DNA of 51,935 nt from an uncultured SAR202 cluster bacterium (GTDB lineage: Bacteria > Chloroflexota > Dehalococcoidia > Lucifugimonadales > Lucifugimonadaceae): NCBI GenBank assembly GCA_902620405.1, contig CACNIC010000006.1:1-51935 (forward strand). Direction: 5' to 3'. The notes under the pieces are model-generated. The model was not told where the DNA came from, searched no databases, and worked only from the letters and a program-made list of their open reading frames with translations. Each line of letters starts with the position of its first letter. Within the stretch, counting starts at the first letter, position 1. A program made the translations under genes and the position numbers. Below are positions 43,378-51,508 of the stretch, in pieces.

Positions 43378-44862
43378 TTAATCAAACCTAAAATGGTCTT
43401 CAGTCTTAATTTGCCATTCAATTAATTTTTGCTTCATTGCCTTAATTGTTTTCTGGTATTCAGGGCTATCAATAAGATTTATTTCTTCATAGGGATCATT
43501 ATTTAAATCAAATAACTCACCAGAATCATTGAGGGTTAAATTAAGTTTTATGCGATTTATTATTATAGATCTTCTAGGATTTAAGTTTAATTCATTAATT
43601 TTCTCAGTACCTAAATTCCTGTCATTTATTTCACCCGTTCCATTCCACTCAACAACAACCTCGTTATCTCCAAAATCCAACTCCTCAAATGCATAGCTCC
43701 TGTCTTGCCCATGAAGATTTGTAGGCAATTCCTGGTTTAATTTAGAAAGAAGAGTAGGGACAAAGTCTATCTGGCTAAAGCTCCCTTTTATCCTTTTCAT
43801 GCTTTTTTGATTTTGAAGTTTAACTAACATTGGCACTCTTGCTGATTCTTCATATAATGTTCTTTTTTCAAGCATTCCATGATCTCCCATCATCTCGCCA
43901 TGATCGCTTGTAAAAATTATGATTGTTTTTTCATATAAGTTATTTTCTTTTAATGAATCAATGACCCTTCCCACCATTCTGTCCACCAAAGTGATATTTG
44001 AATAATAATCTGCCCTTGCCTTTAACCATCCTTCTCTTGTTGAAAAATCTTCGCCTCTTGTAGCTAAATAATTATTCATATATTCATCACTTTTTTGATC
44101 AGCTCCTTTAAGAAAAGAAGAATGATAGTCTGCCCTTGCTCTATCAATCTCAGCTACATTTTCAGGCTTTTTTAAAAAAGTTGGTCCTGTTGGAATTGAA
44201 TTTGGGTCGTGCATTCCATCAAGTGGACCGCCATAAGGAGAATGAGGCTCAAATGTACTAACGTACAGAAGAAACGGATTCTTTTTATTTCTGTCAATAA
44301 ATTCTTCAGCTTTTTCTGCAAGAAATGTAGCCATCTGACTGTCCTCTGGCAAATAAGATCTTACGGTATCATCAAATATCTTTCTTCCTGTTGGCCCCGT
44401 ACCTGTCGGAGTGTGCCCTTTTTCTACTAACCAATTATGTAAATCACTGTATGGCAATTCTCCATCGTAATAACTACTTACAGTGTGATCTTCAACACTC
44501 ACCCATTCATCAAAACCTCTTTGTTTTACCGTATCATCTCCTAAGTGCCATTTACCCAAATGGCCAGTGCGATAATCATTGTCTTCTAAAATTTCAGCAA
44601 TTGTTTTGACATCTTGTTTTAGTGGAATTTTATTTACAGTTGGTCCTGCTGCATGTGGATATAATCCAGTCATAACTGATGATCTAGCTGGAGCACAAAC
44701 TGGTTGGGTACAATAAGCGTTATCTATAACATAAGAATTGTTGGCAAGTTCATTAAGTCTTGGGGTTTTTATCCAGTCATTCCCATAACATTCCAAAGTG
44801 TCTTGTCTTTGCTGGTCACTCCATATAAAAACTATATTTGGTTTATCATTTTTATCAACCAT
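43378..44862 (-). CDS. Cys-type sulfatase
   Basis: 494 aa. The N-terminal metal motif IWSDQQRQDT (D16, Q17) is followed by the sulfatase signature C56-A-P58-A-R60, preceded by TQPV and followed by SSVMTGLYPH, whose Cys would be oxidised to formylglycine. TSDHGEMMGDHGMLEKR supplies further ligands. No signal peptide is present, so it should act in the cytoplasm, like choline-sulfatase or phosphonate monoester hydrolase homologues. The substrate (sulfated sugar, choline sulfate or phosphonate ester) is not readable. First gene of a sulfatase-OYE unit. Confidence 0.92.
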   Translation of the reverse strand: MVDKNDKPNIVFIWSDQQRQDTLECYGNDWIKTPRLNELANNSYVIDNAYCTQPVCAPARSSVMTGLYPHAAGPTVNKIPLKQDVKTIAEILEDNDYRTGHLGKWHLGDDTVKQRGFDEWVSVEDHTVSSYYDGELPYSDLHNWLVEKGHTPTGTGPTGRKIFDDTVRSYLPEDSQMATFLAEKAEEFIDRNKKNPFLLYVSTFEPHSPYGGPLDGMHDPNSIPTGPTFLKKPENVAEIDRARADYHSSFLKGADQKSDEYMNNYLATRGEDFSTREGWLKARADYYSNITLVDRMVGRVIDSLKENNLYEKTIIIFTSDHGEMMGDHGMLEKRTLYEESARVPMLVKLQNQKSMKRIKGSFSQIDFVPTLLSKLNQELPTNLHGQDRSYAFEELDFGDNEVVVEWNGTGEINDRNLGTEKINELNLNPRRSIIINRIKLNLTLNDSGELFDLNNDPYEEINLIDSPEYQKTIKAMKQKLIEWQIKTEDHFRFD

Positions 44863-44914
44863 GGGTCATAGTTTACAATAAATAAAAAAATTGTATATTT
44901 AGTTAAGTCAGCTT

Positions 44915-44923
44915 TGATATAAT
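44915..44923 (+). promoter_or_regulatory. Extended -10 promoter giving a leaderless start
   Basis: TGATATAAT (44915-44923) is a perfect extended -10 element. The ATG at 44930 follows after six bases, so transcription should begin at the start codon itself. No good -35 or Shine-Dalgarno sequence is present. It drives the operon 44930-50116. Confidence 0.6.
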
Positions 44924-44929
44924 AAAAAT

Positions 44930-45475
44930 ATGAAAAATTTAATCAAATTTTTACTCATTACTTCTGTGTTATTTGCATTTGCTTGCTCATCAAGCGAAGA
45001 AGTCTTTGTGCCAATGGATAAAATTTCAGATCAAGGTAAATTATTATCTTTAAATGACTTTAAATCGACTGGATTCAAGAAAAGCAACGAATACAATGTA
45101 AAAGAACTTCCAGGTGCAATATCAGCTTTTTATGGATTCATGAAAAATGAACTTGGTGATCCAGAAGATTATGAATTAAGGTTCTATTCTAGTCATAATG
45201 ATGCGGTCAATTTAGGAACAAAGTATGCTGACAATATTGTTGGTGAGAATGCATGTATAAGTAAAGATTGTTCATTGTGGTTAGAAAATTTGAATCAAAG
45301 AACTCATCTTGAAGGCGGAAGAAATAATACCTGGAACGGAACTAAAGCAGCCAAATACAATAATTATGTTATTTACAACAACATGATTCTTTTTTGCCCT
45401 GGATATGACGAAGATGACTCTATGAAAAATTGCACTATCTTCATAGGTAAGTTTGAAGAATCAAATATAAATTAA
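44930..45475 (+). CDS. Lipoprotein of an unrecognised paralogous family (copy 1)
   Basis: 181 aa. Signal peptide with lipobox FAFA-C19, then an Asp/Ser/Lys-rich domain. It is clearly paralogous to the lipoprotein at 49306: shared landmarks are DFKSTGFKK against DLKSIGFKK, DYELRFYSSHNDAVNLG against DYEIRFYDNHTDAVNLG, and NNYVIYNNMILFCPG against GNYVIYGNMVILCEG. Two to three conserved Cys and a short beta-rich fold are likely. No known family recognised. It starts a leaderless operon and would sit on the outer face of the membrane. Confidence 0.7.
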   Translation: MKNLIKFLLITSVLFAFACSSSEEVFVPMDKISDQGKLLSLNDFKSTGFKKSNEYNVKELPGAISAFYGFMKNELGDPEDYELRFYSSHNDAVNLGTKYADNIVGENACISKDCSLWLENLNQRTHLEGGRNNTWNGTKAAKYNNYVIYNNMILFCPGYDEDDSMKNCTIFIGKFEESNIN

Positions 45476-45483
45476 ATAACTAC

Positions 45484-46131
45484 ATGAATCTTTTAATTAA
45501 ATCTGGCAGTGAAAAACTAGAAAAAATTATTGATAATTTTAAAAATTATGACGTGAAGATTACTAATGAAGTTAATGAGAAAAATATTGCAAATGCAGAT
45601 TGTTTAATTATCCTTTCGACTCTAAAAAATTGTTCAGACCCAGAAGAATTTAATTTAAAAATTCAAGATATTTACAACACTCTATCCCTTTCTGTTGAAC
45701 AAGGCATAAAAAAAGTAATTATGATTAGTTCTTTAGAAGTATTTGACTATAATGAAAGATTTACAGTTACGGAAAGATGGAAAACTCTTCCCAAAAAAGA
45801 TTTTTTTAACCTTTCAATAAATTTGTCTGAAATTATCTTTAAAGAATTTGGAAGAACTTTCCCTTTTCAAAAAATATTATTAAGAATTGGGTTCCCGATT
45901 GACAATGAACCGAAAAATAAAGCTAAGTTTAATTGCTTCACTAAGGAAGAGGATTTTATAAATACTATTTCAAGAATTTTAAAAACTGATTTCAAAAATC
46001 AATTTGAGATTTTTCATTTGCAATCAAAAAATGAAAACCAAAAATACTTAACAAATAAGTTAGATGATTTAGAAAATTTATCTTCTTCAATTAATGACCA
46101 TTTTTATCACCCGAGGAATAAAAAATTATGA
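45484..46131 (+). CDS. Degenerate SDR/epimerase-like protein
   Basis: 215 aa. The fold looks like the Rossmann domain of the extended SDR family: ADCLIILST, then IKKVIMISSLEVFDY, the beta-strand usually carrying the catalytic Ser. However the N-terminal glycine-rich NAD motif and a clear YxxxK are missing (the start reads MNLLIKSGSEK). It therefore may have lost catalysis or act as a partner subunit. It overlaps the next SDR gene by 4 bases. Confidence 0.55.
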   Translation: MNLLIKSGSEKLEKIIDNFKNYDVKITNEVNEKNIANADCLIILSTLKNCSDPEEFNLKIQDIYNTLSLSVEQGIKKVIMISSLEVFDYNERFTVTERWKTLPKKDFFNLSINLSEIIFKEFGRTFPFQKILLRIGFPIDNEPKNKAKFNCFTKEEDFINTISRILKTDFKNQFEIFHLQSKNENQKYLTNKLDDLENLSSSINDHFYHPRNKKL

Positions 46132-46889
46132 AAGTATTGATATTAGGTGCAAATGGAATGCTTGGGCCATGGTTGTCAGAAATATTAAAAGATGATCATG
46201 AAATTATTGAAACGGATTTAGAGCAAATTGATACAAATACAAACTTTGTAAAAGTTGATATCTCCAATACTGACCAAGTGCTAGAAGTTGCTGAAGGGGT
46301 TGATGCAATTATAAACCTTTCTGTTTTGAGGACAGACAGAAAAATAGCTTTTGACGTTAACATGAAGGGCAATCTAAATATGATGTTAGCTGCAGAAAAA
46401 TTTAAAATTTCTAGAATAATTAATACTGGTCCTCATTTCCAAGTAGCTGGTCCGACATATGAAAATTATGACTCTGAAATTAATCCTGACATACCTCCTC
46501 AACCTGGAGTAAATTTATATGCAATTACCAAAGCATTAGGGCAAGAAATTTGTAGAGTATACACCGAAAATAATTCTTATATTTATTTGCAAACATTACT
46601 TTTTTATAATTTTTATAATGATTCTTTAACTCTAGGCGGCGAAAGAAATGTTGGAAAGCCCCCTCAAGAAGTCGGTACAGATTTAACACCATTTAGCATT
46701 AGGTGGGAAGATGCAGCTGAAGCAATAAAAAAAGCATTGGAAATTAGTTTAGAAAAGCTTCCAACAAGATTAGAAAATTACTTTGTTTTTGCTGACTTGC
46801 CTCATAGAAAATTTTCAAACAAAAAAACTAAAGATCAATTAGGATGGCAACCAAAATATAATTTAAAAGATCTTTGGAGCAGGGAATAA
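46128..46889 (+). CDS. NAD-dependent epimerase/dehydratase-type SDR
   Basis: 253 aa. The NAD motif GANGMLGPWLSE is at 7-18, VDAIINLSVL follows at about 64-73, INTGPHFQV carries the mid strand, and YAITK gives the catalytic Tyr and Lys. It lacks the longer C-terminal substrate domain of sugar epimerases, so the substrate is uncertain. Translationally coupled to the degenerate SDR before it, and followed after one base by the amidohydrolase. Confidence 0.8.
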   Translation: MKVLILGANGMLGPWLSEILKDDHEIIETDLEQIDTNTNFVKVDISNTDQVLEVAEGVDAIINLSVLRTDRKIAFDVNMKGNLNMMLAAEKFKISRIINTGPHFQVAGPTYENYDSEINPDIPPQPGVNLYAITKALGQEICRVYTENNSYIYLQTLLFYNFYNDSLTLGGERNVGKPPQEVGTDLTPFSIRWEDAAEAIKKALEISLEKLPTRLENYFVFADLPHRKFSNKKTKDQLGWQPKYNLKDLWSRE

Positions 46890-46890
46890 T

Positions 46891-48483
46891 TTGTACGACT
46901 TAGTATTGCTGAACGGAAATGTGAATTTTGGTGATTCATCAAAATCAAAAAAACTTAACATAGGAATAACTGGTGAAAAAATTTCATATATTGGAACGGA
47001 TACTATTAATGGAAAAGAATCAATTGATTCAACTGGATACGAAGTCACTCCAGGCTTTATAGACCTTCATACTCATAGCGATTTATCTTTCATTGTAGAC
47101 CCAGATGCAGATAGTAAGTTGGTTCAAGGGGTCACTTTTGAATTAATGGGCAATTGTGGAATGAGTTTCAGTGCCCCATTATCTAAAGATAATAAATACC
47201 AACTCCAAGAAAGATTAAATCGGTATGGAATAAATAAAGAAATGGATTGGAATAATTTTGATGATTGGTTAACTGAAATTGAAAATAATACTCCATCAAT
47301 AAATGTAGCTGCTCAAATCGGTCATGGTAATTTGAGGTCTTATGTCATGGGGATGGAAGCTAGACAAGCAAACCCTGATGAATTAAACAAAATGAAAGAT
47401 GAAATTCAAAAAGCATGCGACCAAGGTGTATTAGGTTTTTCAACTGGCCTTTGGTATGCACCTGGTTCATATTCTAGTGCCGAAGAAATTATTGAACTAG
47501 CAAAGATCGCAAACAGAAATAACATTTTATATTCAAGTCATATTAGGTCAGAAAGTGATGATTCTTCTGGTCTTTTTCCTGCTCATGCTGAAGCAATTGA
47601 AATCGCTAGAAGGACTGGGGTTAGAGTGCAAATAAGTCATGTCAAAAGCGTTGGACCAAAATTTTGGGGGAGGGGCTATGAGCTTATTGAGGGCATTGAG
47701 AAAGCAAGAAATGAAGGGCTCGATGTTGCCGGAGACCAATATCCTTACTACTGGTCTAGCACACCTATAAGTGGATGCATGTTTCCAAGATGGAGCCTTG
47801 AAGGCGGAAGAGAAAAAACACTTTTGAGAATGAAAGATTCTGACATCAGAGAAAAAATCAAAAATGAAACAACAAATTTCATAAATAGATTTCATGGGGC
47901 CCAAGGTTGTGTTCTTGCGGATTATCCAGAAGATACAAATCTTGAAGGATTAGATTTAATTGAAATTTCAAAAATAAAAAATACGACTCCGGAGGAATCT
48001 GTGATGCAACTTTATGAAAAATCTGAAGGGTCTTTCATACTCCACTCAATGGAGGAAGAAGATGTAAATGAAATTGCTAAATACAAATATATGTGTGTAG
48101 CTTCGGATGGAAATTCTCTAAAAGCTGATGGTCCTCTTTCATCAGGAAAGCCTCATCCACGGAGCTATGGAACAAATACAAGATTTATTGAACAATTTGT
48201 TTCTAACAATAAAATTGTAAGCTTTGAAGAAGCTATTTTTCGGATGACATCCTACCCTGCAGAAAGACTTTCACTTAAAAAGAGGGGCAAAATTGCACTT
48301 AATTTTTTTGCTGATATAAATATTTTTAAAATTAATGAAATAAAAGAAAATGCAACATATGTTTCACCTCATCAATATTCTGAAGGCATGAAAACTGTGA
48401 TTGTGAATGGGCAAATATCTGTTATCAATGGAAAAAAGGTTAAAGGCAGGCATGGAAAAGTAATCAGATCTTTTTCAGACTAA
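46891..48483 (+). CDS. D-aminoacylase-like amidohydrolase
   Basis: 530 aa. Starts at TTG (46891) with an AGGGA site five bases upstream; the first residues MYDLVLLNGNV match the usual start of the family. VTPGFIDLHTHSDLS holds the metal-binding HxH, MGNCGMSF follows, SSHIRSESD and VQISHVKSVG hold further ligands, and VASDGNSLKADGPLSSGKPHPRSYG is the typical end motif. Members hydrolyse N-acyl-D-amino acids. In the operon with SDR proteins and lipoproteins it may act on D-amino acid derivatives from cell wall. Substrate inferred from family. Confidence 0.88.
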   Translation: MYDLVLLNGNVNFGDSSKSKKLNIGITGEKISYIGTDTINGKESIDSTGYEVTPGFIDLHTHSDLSFIVDPDADSKLVQGVTFELMGNCGMSFSAPLSKDNKYQLQERLNRYGINKEMDWNNFDDWLTEIENNTPSINVAAQIGHGNLRSYVMGMEARQANPDELNKMKDEIQKACDQGVLGFSTGLWYAPGSYSSAEEIIELAKIANRNNILYSSHIRSESDDSSGLFPAHAEAIEIARRTGVRVQISHVKSVGPKFWGRGYELIEGIEKARNEGLDVAGDQYPYYWSSTPISGCMFPRWSLEGGREKTLLRMKDSDIREKIKNETTNFINRFHGAQGCVLADYPEDTNLEGLDLIEISKIKNTTPEESVMQLYEKSEGSFILHSMEEEDVNEIAKYKYMCVASDGNSLKADGPLSSGKPHPRSYGTNTRFIEQFVSNNKIVSFEEAIFRMTSYPAERLSLKKRGKIALNFFADINIFKINEIKENATYVSPHQYSEGMKTVIVNGQISVINGKKVKGRHGKVIRSFSD

Positions 48484-48486
48484 AAA

Positions 48487-49293
48487 ATGCTAAGAAATAT
48501 TTTTCTTAAATCAATAAGAGATTCTCGTTATACATTTTTATATGTATTTCTAACTTACCTTTTTGTTTGTTCTTTAATTATGTATGTTGTGTCAGAATTA
48601 CCACTAAATGAAATTCAAATAATTTTTGAAAAGCTTCAGCTTCCAGAACCATTAATGTCCTTTATAGGAGGTGAAGGAGGTTTAAATTTAACTACTGTTG
48701 AAGGCATTCTTAATACAGACATGTTTACTGTTTTTGCACCTTTAATATCTATTGGATTTTCAATTTATTATGGATTCAATTCAAGCTTTAAAGAAGAGGA
48801 AAAAAAATATATTGATATTATATTATCTACAAAAATTACTAGAGAAAGTTTTCTAATTCAAAAATTATTATCAATGATTTTTAAGAACTTAATTATTTCC
48901 TACTCTTTATTTTTTTCAATAATAATTTCAACATTTTTTTTTAACTTAACAATTAATTTATGGAATGTGTTTGCAGTTTGTTTTTATCTTTTTTTGTTAT
49001 CTTCAACTTTAGGAATAATGACAATCTTTTTTTCAACATTTTTAAAAAAATCTAATTACATATATGGAATACCGTCTTCAATTGCAATTATTTCATACAT
49101 AATTTATTCAATTGAACCTCTTATAGAATCATTTAAGGAAATAAAATATATTTCTCTTTTTTATTTTTATAAAGGCCATGATCCTCTCAACAATGGATTC
49201 CATCCTTGGCACTGGATAATATTTGTTTTGGTTAGTATTTTATTTGCATCAATGTCATTGTATTATTGGAAATTAAGAGATATTGATACTTAA
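48487..49293 (+). CDS. ABC-2 type permease without a neighbouring ATPase
   Basis: 268 aa, about six membrane helices. It has the usual shape of ABC-2 transporters: an N-terminal helix (about 16-37), a soluble segment with PLPEPLMSFIG-like sequence, then five helices ending near residue 262. No ATP-binding cassette gene lies in this window on either side. The ATPase must be encoded elsewhere, or this is a diverged permease. It is three bases after the amidohydrolase and directly abuts the second lipoprotein. Confidence 0.7.
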   Translation: MLRNIFLKSIRDSRYTFLYVFLTYLFVCSLIMYVVSELPLNEIQIIFEKLQLPEPLMSFIGGEGGLNLTTVEGILNTDMFTVFAPLISIGFSIYYGFNSSFKEEEKKYIDIILSTKITRESFLIQKLLSMIFKNLIISYSLFFSIIISTFFFNLTINLWNVFAVCFYLFLLSSTLGIMTIFFSTFLKKSNYIYGIPSSIAIISYIIYSIEPLIESFKEIKYISLFYFYKGHDPLNNGFHPWHWIIFVLVSILFASMSLYYWKLRDIDT

Positions 49294-49305
49294 ATGGAAA
49301 GACAA

Positions 49306-49845
49306 ATGAAAAAAATTTTTTACTTAATCTTTGTAAGTGCATTAATTGTGTCTTGTGGAGAATCAGGATCTAGTGAAAAACAACTTGACGTTATTACAAA
49401 TACAGAAAAAATTTATACATTTGATGACTTGAAGAGTATAGGATTTAAGAAAAATAGAGAGTACGATGTAGAAGATTTAACTGGAGCTTCTGAAGCTTAT
49501 TTTGGTTTTTGGGGTATCAAGAAAAGCGAGTCAAAAGATTACGAAATAAGGTTTTATGATAACCACACAGATGCTGTAAATTTAGGTGAGAGTCTAGCAA
49601 TTGAAGTTACAGGAAATGACGCAGTAATTACTAAAGATGAAACATCTTGGAAAGAAGGAAATAAAGACAGAAGGCAAGTAGGCGGAGGAGTAGATAAGGG
49701 AAGTCTTGGATTACAAGCAACTGGAATTTTTCCAAAGTATGGAAATTATGTGATTTATGGAAACATGGTTATATTGTGTGAGGGCCAAGAAGGTATAGCT
49801 CTACAAACATGTTGGGATTTAATTAATGCAATTGAATCTGAATAA
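49306..49845 (+). CDS. Lipoprotein of the same unrecognised family (copy 2)
   Basis: 179 aa from the ATG at 49306, preferred to 49294 because it gives a normal signal peptide (MKKIFYLIFVSALIVSC) with lipobox Cys17. Paralogous to the gene at 44930, with the same TFDDLKSIGFKK, YEIRFYDNHTDAVNLG and YVIYGNMVIL blocks. The final Cys-containing segment (ILCEGQ and TCWDLINA) is also shared in outline. Both copies lie in one operon, which suggests cooperating or differently specific surface proteins. Function unknown. Confidence 0.7.
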   Translation: MKKIFYLIFVSALIVSCGESGSSEKQLDVITNTEKIYTFDDLKSIGFKKNREYDVEDLTGASEAYFGFWGIKKSESKDYEIRFYDNHTDAVNLGESLAIEVTGNDAVITKDETSWKEGNKDRRQVGGGVDKGSLGLQATGIFPKYGNYVIYGNMVILCEGQEGIALQTCWDLINAIESE

Positions 49846-50116
49846 ATTAGAAGGCACAGAATTTCAAAAAAAAGTATGGAAAGAAATTTATAAAATTCCT
49901 AAAGGACAAACAAAGACCTATAAGGAAATTGCAATTTTAGTTGGATCACCTAAATCATCTAGAGCAGTTGCAAACGCATGCGGCAAAAATCCTTTTCCGA
50001 TAACTATTCCATGCCATAGAGTAATAAAGTCTGATGGCTCTATTGGAGGATATAGTGCAAAAGGTGGAATAAAAAGAAAAAGAATGCTTCTTGCTAATGA
50101 AGTAAATGACAAGTAA
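49826..50116 (+). CDS. ogt: Minimal O6-alkylguanine-DNA alkyltransferase
   Basis: 96 aa. Only the catalytic domain is present; the N-terminal domain found in typical Ogt/MGMT proteins is missing. The active-site motif is intact, IPCHRVI, with the Cys acceptor, unlike the alkyltransferase-like proteins that have Trp there. The DNA-binding helix region PKSSRAVANACGKNP and the end motif GGYSAKGG are present. It removes alkyl groups from guanine O6 by self-sacrifice. Its start overlaps the lipoprotein gene by 20 bases. Confidence 0.88.
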   Translation: MQLNLNKLEGTEFQKKVWKEIYKIPKGQTKTYKEIAILVGSPKSSRAVANACGKNPFPITIPCHRVIKSDGSIGGYSAKGGIKRKRMLLANEVNDK

Positions 50117-50165
50117 TTATATATGGTCCTTTGGAACTTATATCGAGAAAGGCAACTTATTTTAA

Positions 50166-50345
50166 ATGAGCGCATTTAATATATTTATAGCAATAGTAAT
50201 AATTATTTACGGAATAATTATTCCCGCAATTACTATTAGGCAAATTGTTTGGTATTACAAGAATAAAAAAAATAAAGAATTATCTTCATCAAAAAAAGAA
50301 AAAATAAAAGAACTTGAAAAACAAATTGAAAAGTTAAAAAAATAA
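50166..50345 (+). CDS. Small membrane-anchored coiled-coil protein
   Basis: 59 aa. A hydrophobic helix spans residues 4-24 (FNIFIAIVIIIYG), followed by WYYKNKK and a Lys/Glu-rich coiled coil ending EKQIEKLKK. It resembles short single-pass proteins such as phage-shock or membrane scaffolding peptides. The ATG lies 49 bases after ogt, so it may belong to the same operon. Coding is inferred from the classic membrane-helix plus heptad pattern; no homologue was recognised. Confidence 0.55.
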   Translation: MSAFNIFIAIVIIIYGIIIPAITIRQIVWYYKNKKNKELSSSKKEKIKELEKQIEKLKK

Positions 50346-50378
50346 TCTATCTTATATAGTATTTATTAAAAATTTTTA

Positions 50379-50384
50379 TATAAT
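50379..50384 (+). promoter_or_regulatory. -10 element of the beta-hydroxyacid dehydrogenase gene
   Basis: Perfect TATAAT at 50379-50384; initiation near 50391 would leave a leader of about 20 bases holding an AAGGA site (50400-50404). No clear -35 is visible in this AT-rich stretch. Confidence 0.4.
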
Positions 50385-50411
50385 AATATTTTTAGTGAAA
50401 AGGATTAGATT

Positions 50412-51278
50412 ATGAGCAAAGTTGCATTTATTGGCTTGGGAGTTATGGGTTACCCAATGGCCGGATTTATTTCAAAAGCTGGGCATGAAGTAACAGTATT
50501 CAATAGGACTTCATCTAAGGCTGAAAAGTGGGTTTCTGAATATTCTGGAAGTAAAGCTGACACCCCAGCAGAAGCTGCGAATGACGCTGACTTTATATTT
50601 ACTTGCGTTGGTAATGACGATGATTTAAGAGAAGTTACTTTCGGTGAAAATGGGGTATTTAAAAATATTAAAGAAGGTGCTGTTTATATAGATAATACAA
50701 CTGCATCTGCAACAATTGCTAGAGAAATTTATGAGTATGCTAAAGATAATAATTTCGGTTCTCTTGATGCCCCTGTATCAGGGGGTCAAGCTGGAGCAGA
50801 AAGTGGCGCCTTAACAGTAATGATTGGCGGAGATCAAGGTACTTATGATAAAGCAAAAGATGTCATTGATTGTTACAGCAAAAAAATGAAACTTCTTGGT
50901 CAAGCGGGCTCTGGTCAATTAGCTAAAATGACTAACCAAATATGTATTGCAGGTTTAGTTCAAGGCCTTTCGGAAGCAATTAATTTTGGTATGAACGCAG
51001 GCTTAAATATGGAAGATGTCGTTGAAGTGATTTCAAAGGGTGCGGCACAATCTTGGCAAATGGAAAATAGACACAAAACTATGATAGAAGATGAATTTAA
51101 TTATGGTTTTGCAGTTGACTGGATGAGGAAAGATTTAAAAATAGCATTAGAAGAAGCTGAAAAAAATAATTCAGAGCTTCCAGTTACAAAGATAGTTGAC
51201 CAGTTTTATAGTGAAGTTCAAGATATGGGTGGCGGAAGATGGGACACATCAAGTCTAATAAAAAGATTTAGGAAATAA
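50412..51278 (+). CDS. Beta-hydroxyacid dehydrogenase (3-hydroxyisobutyrate / tartronate semialdehyde reductase family)
   Basis: 288 aa. The NAD(P) motif is FIGLGVMGYPMAGF (about 5-18), followed by NRTSSKAEKW. DAPVSGGQAGAESGALTVMIGG is the substrate-binding segment, and GQLAKMTNQ carries the catalytic Lys. Arg and Ser of the NRT motif suggest NADP preference, as in GarR-type and glyoxylate/succinic semialdehyde reductases. The substrate (3-hydroxyisobutyrate, tartronate semialdehyde, other short hydroxyacids) is not determined. Confidence 0.9.
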   Translation: MSKVAFIGLGVMGYPMAGFISKAGHEVTVFNRTSSKAEKWVSEYSGSKADTPAEAANDADFIFTCVGNDDDLREVTFGENGVFKNIKEGAVYIDNTTASATIAREIYEYAKDNNFGSLDAPVSGGQAGAESGALTVMIGGDQGTYDKAKDVIDCYSKKMKLLGQAGSGQLAKMTNQICIAGLVQGLSEAINFGMNAGLNMEDVVEVISKGAAQSWQMENRHKTMIEDEFNYGFAVDWMRKDLKIALEEAEKNNSELPVTKIVDQFYSEVQDMGGGRWDTSSLIKRFRK

Positions 51279-51318
51279 TAAATCTCCAAAATCATTTTTT
51301 GTGTAGTAAAATAAATTT

Positions 51319-51507
51319 ATGGAACAAATTAAAGAAAATAATAATAGATTTTTTGCATTGCTTGGTGTTCTTGTAATCTCAATTGCAAGTTTTTTGATCA
51401 TTAATAATTATGTGCTTGCTGATGAAGGTGATTCAAATGACAATGGATATTCTGAAGAATACAAGGAAAAAGATTGTGAAAGCAAGGATAAAGAAGCTAG
51501 TATTTAA
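51319..51507 (+). CDS. Small single-pass membrane or secreted protein
   Basis: 62 aa. A positively charged start, one hydrophobic helix (about 12-32, FFALLGVLVISIASFLII), and an Asp/Glu/Lys-rich tail. LADE after the helix could be a signal peptidase site, leaving a 28-residue acidic peptide. TAAAAT six bases before the ATG suggests a leaderless start. Its stop is one base from the convergent zinc-finger gene. Not recognised. Confidence 0.5.
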   Translation: MEQIKENNNRFFALLGVLVISIASFLIINNYVLADEGDSNDNGYSEEYKEKDCESKDKEASI

Positions 51508-51508
51508 A

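Noticed and set aside
50123-50179. 18-codon ORF between ogt and the small membrane protein
   Set aside because: It overlaps the next gene, has no Shine-Dalgarno site, and shows no recognisable pattern; most likely chance.
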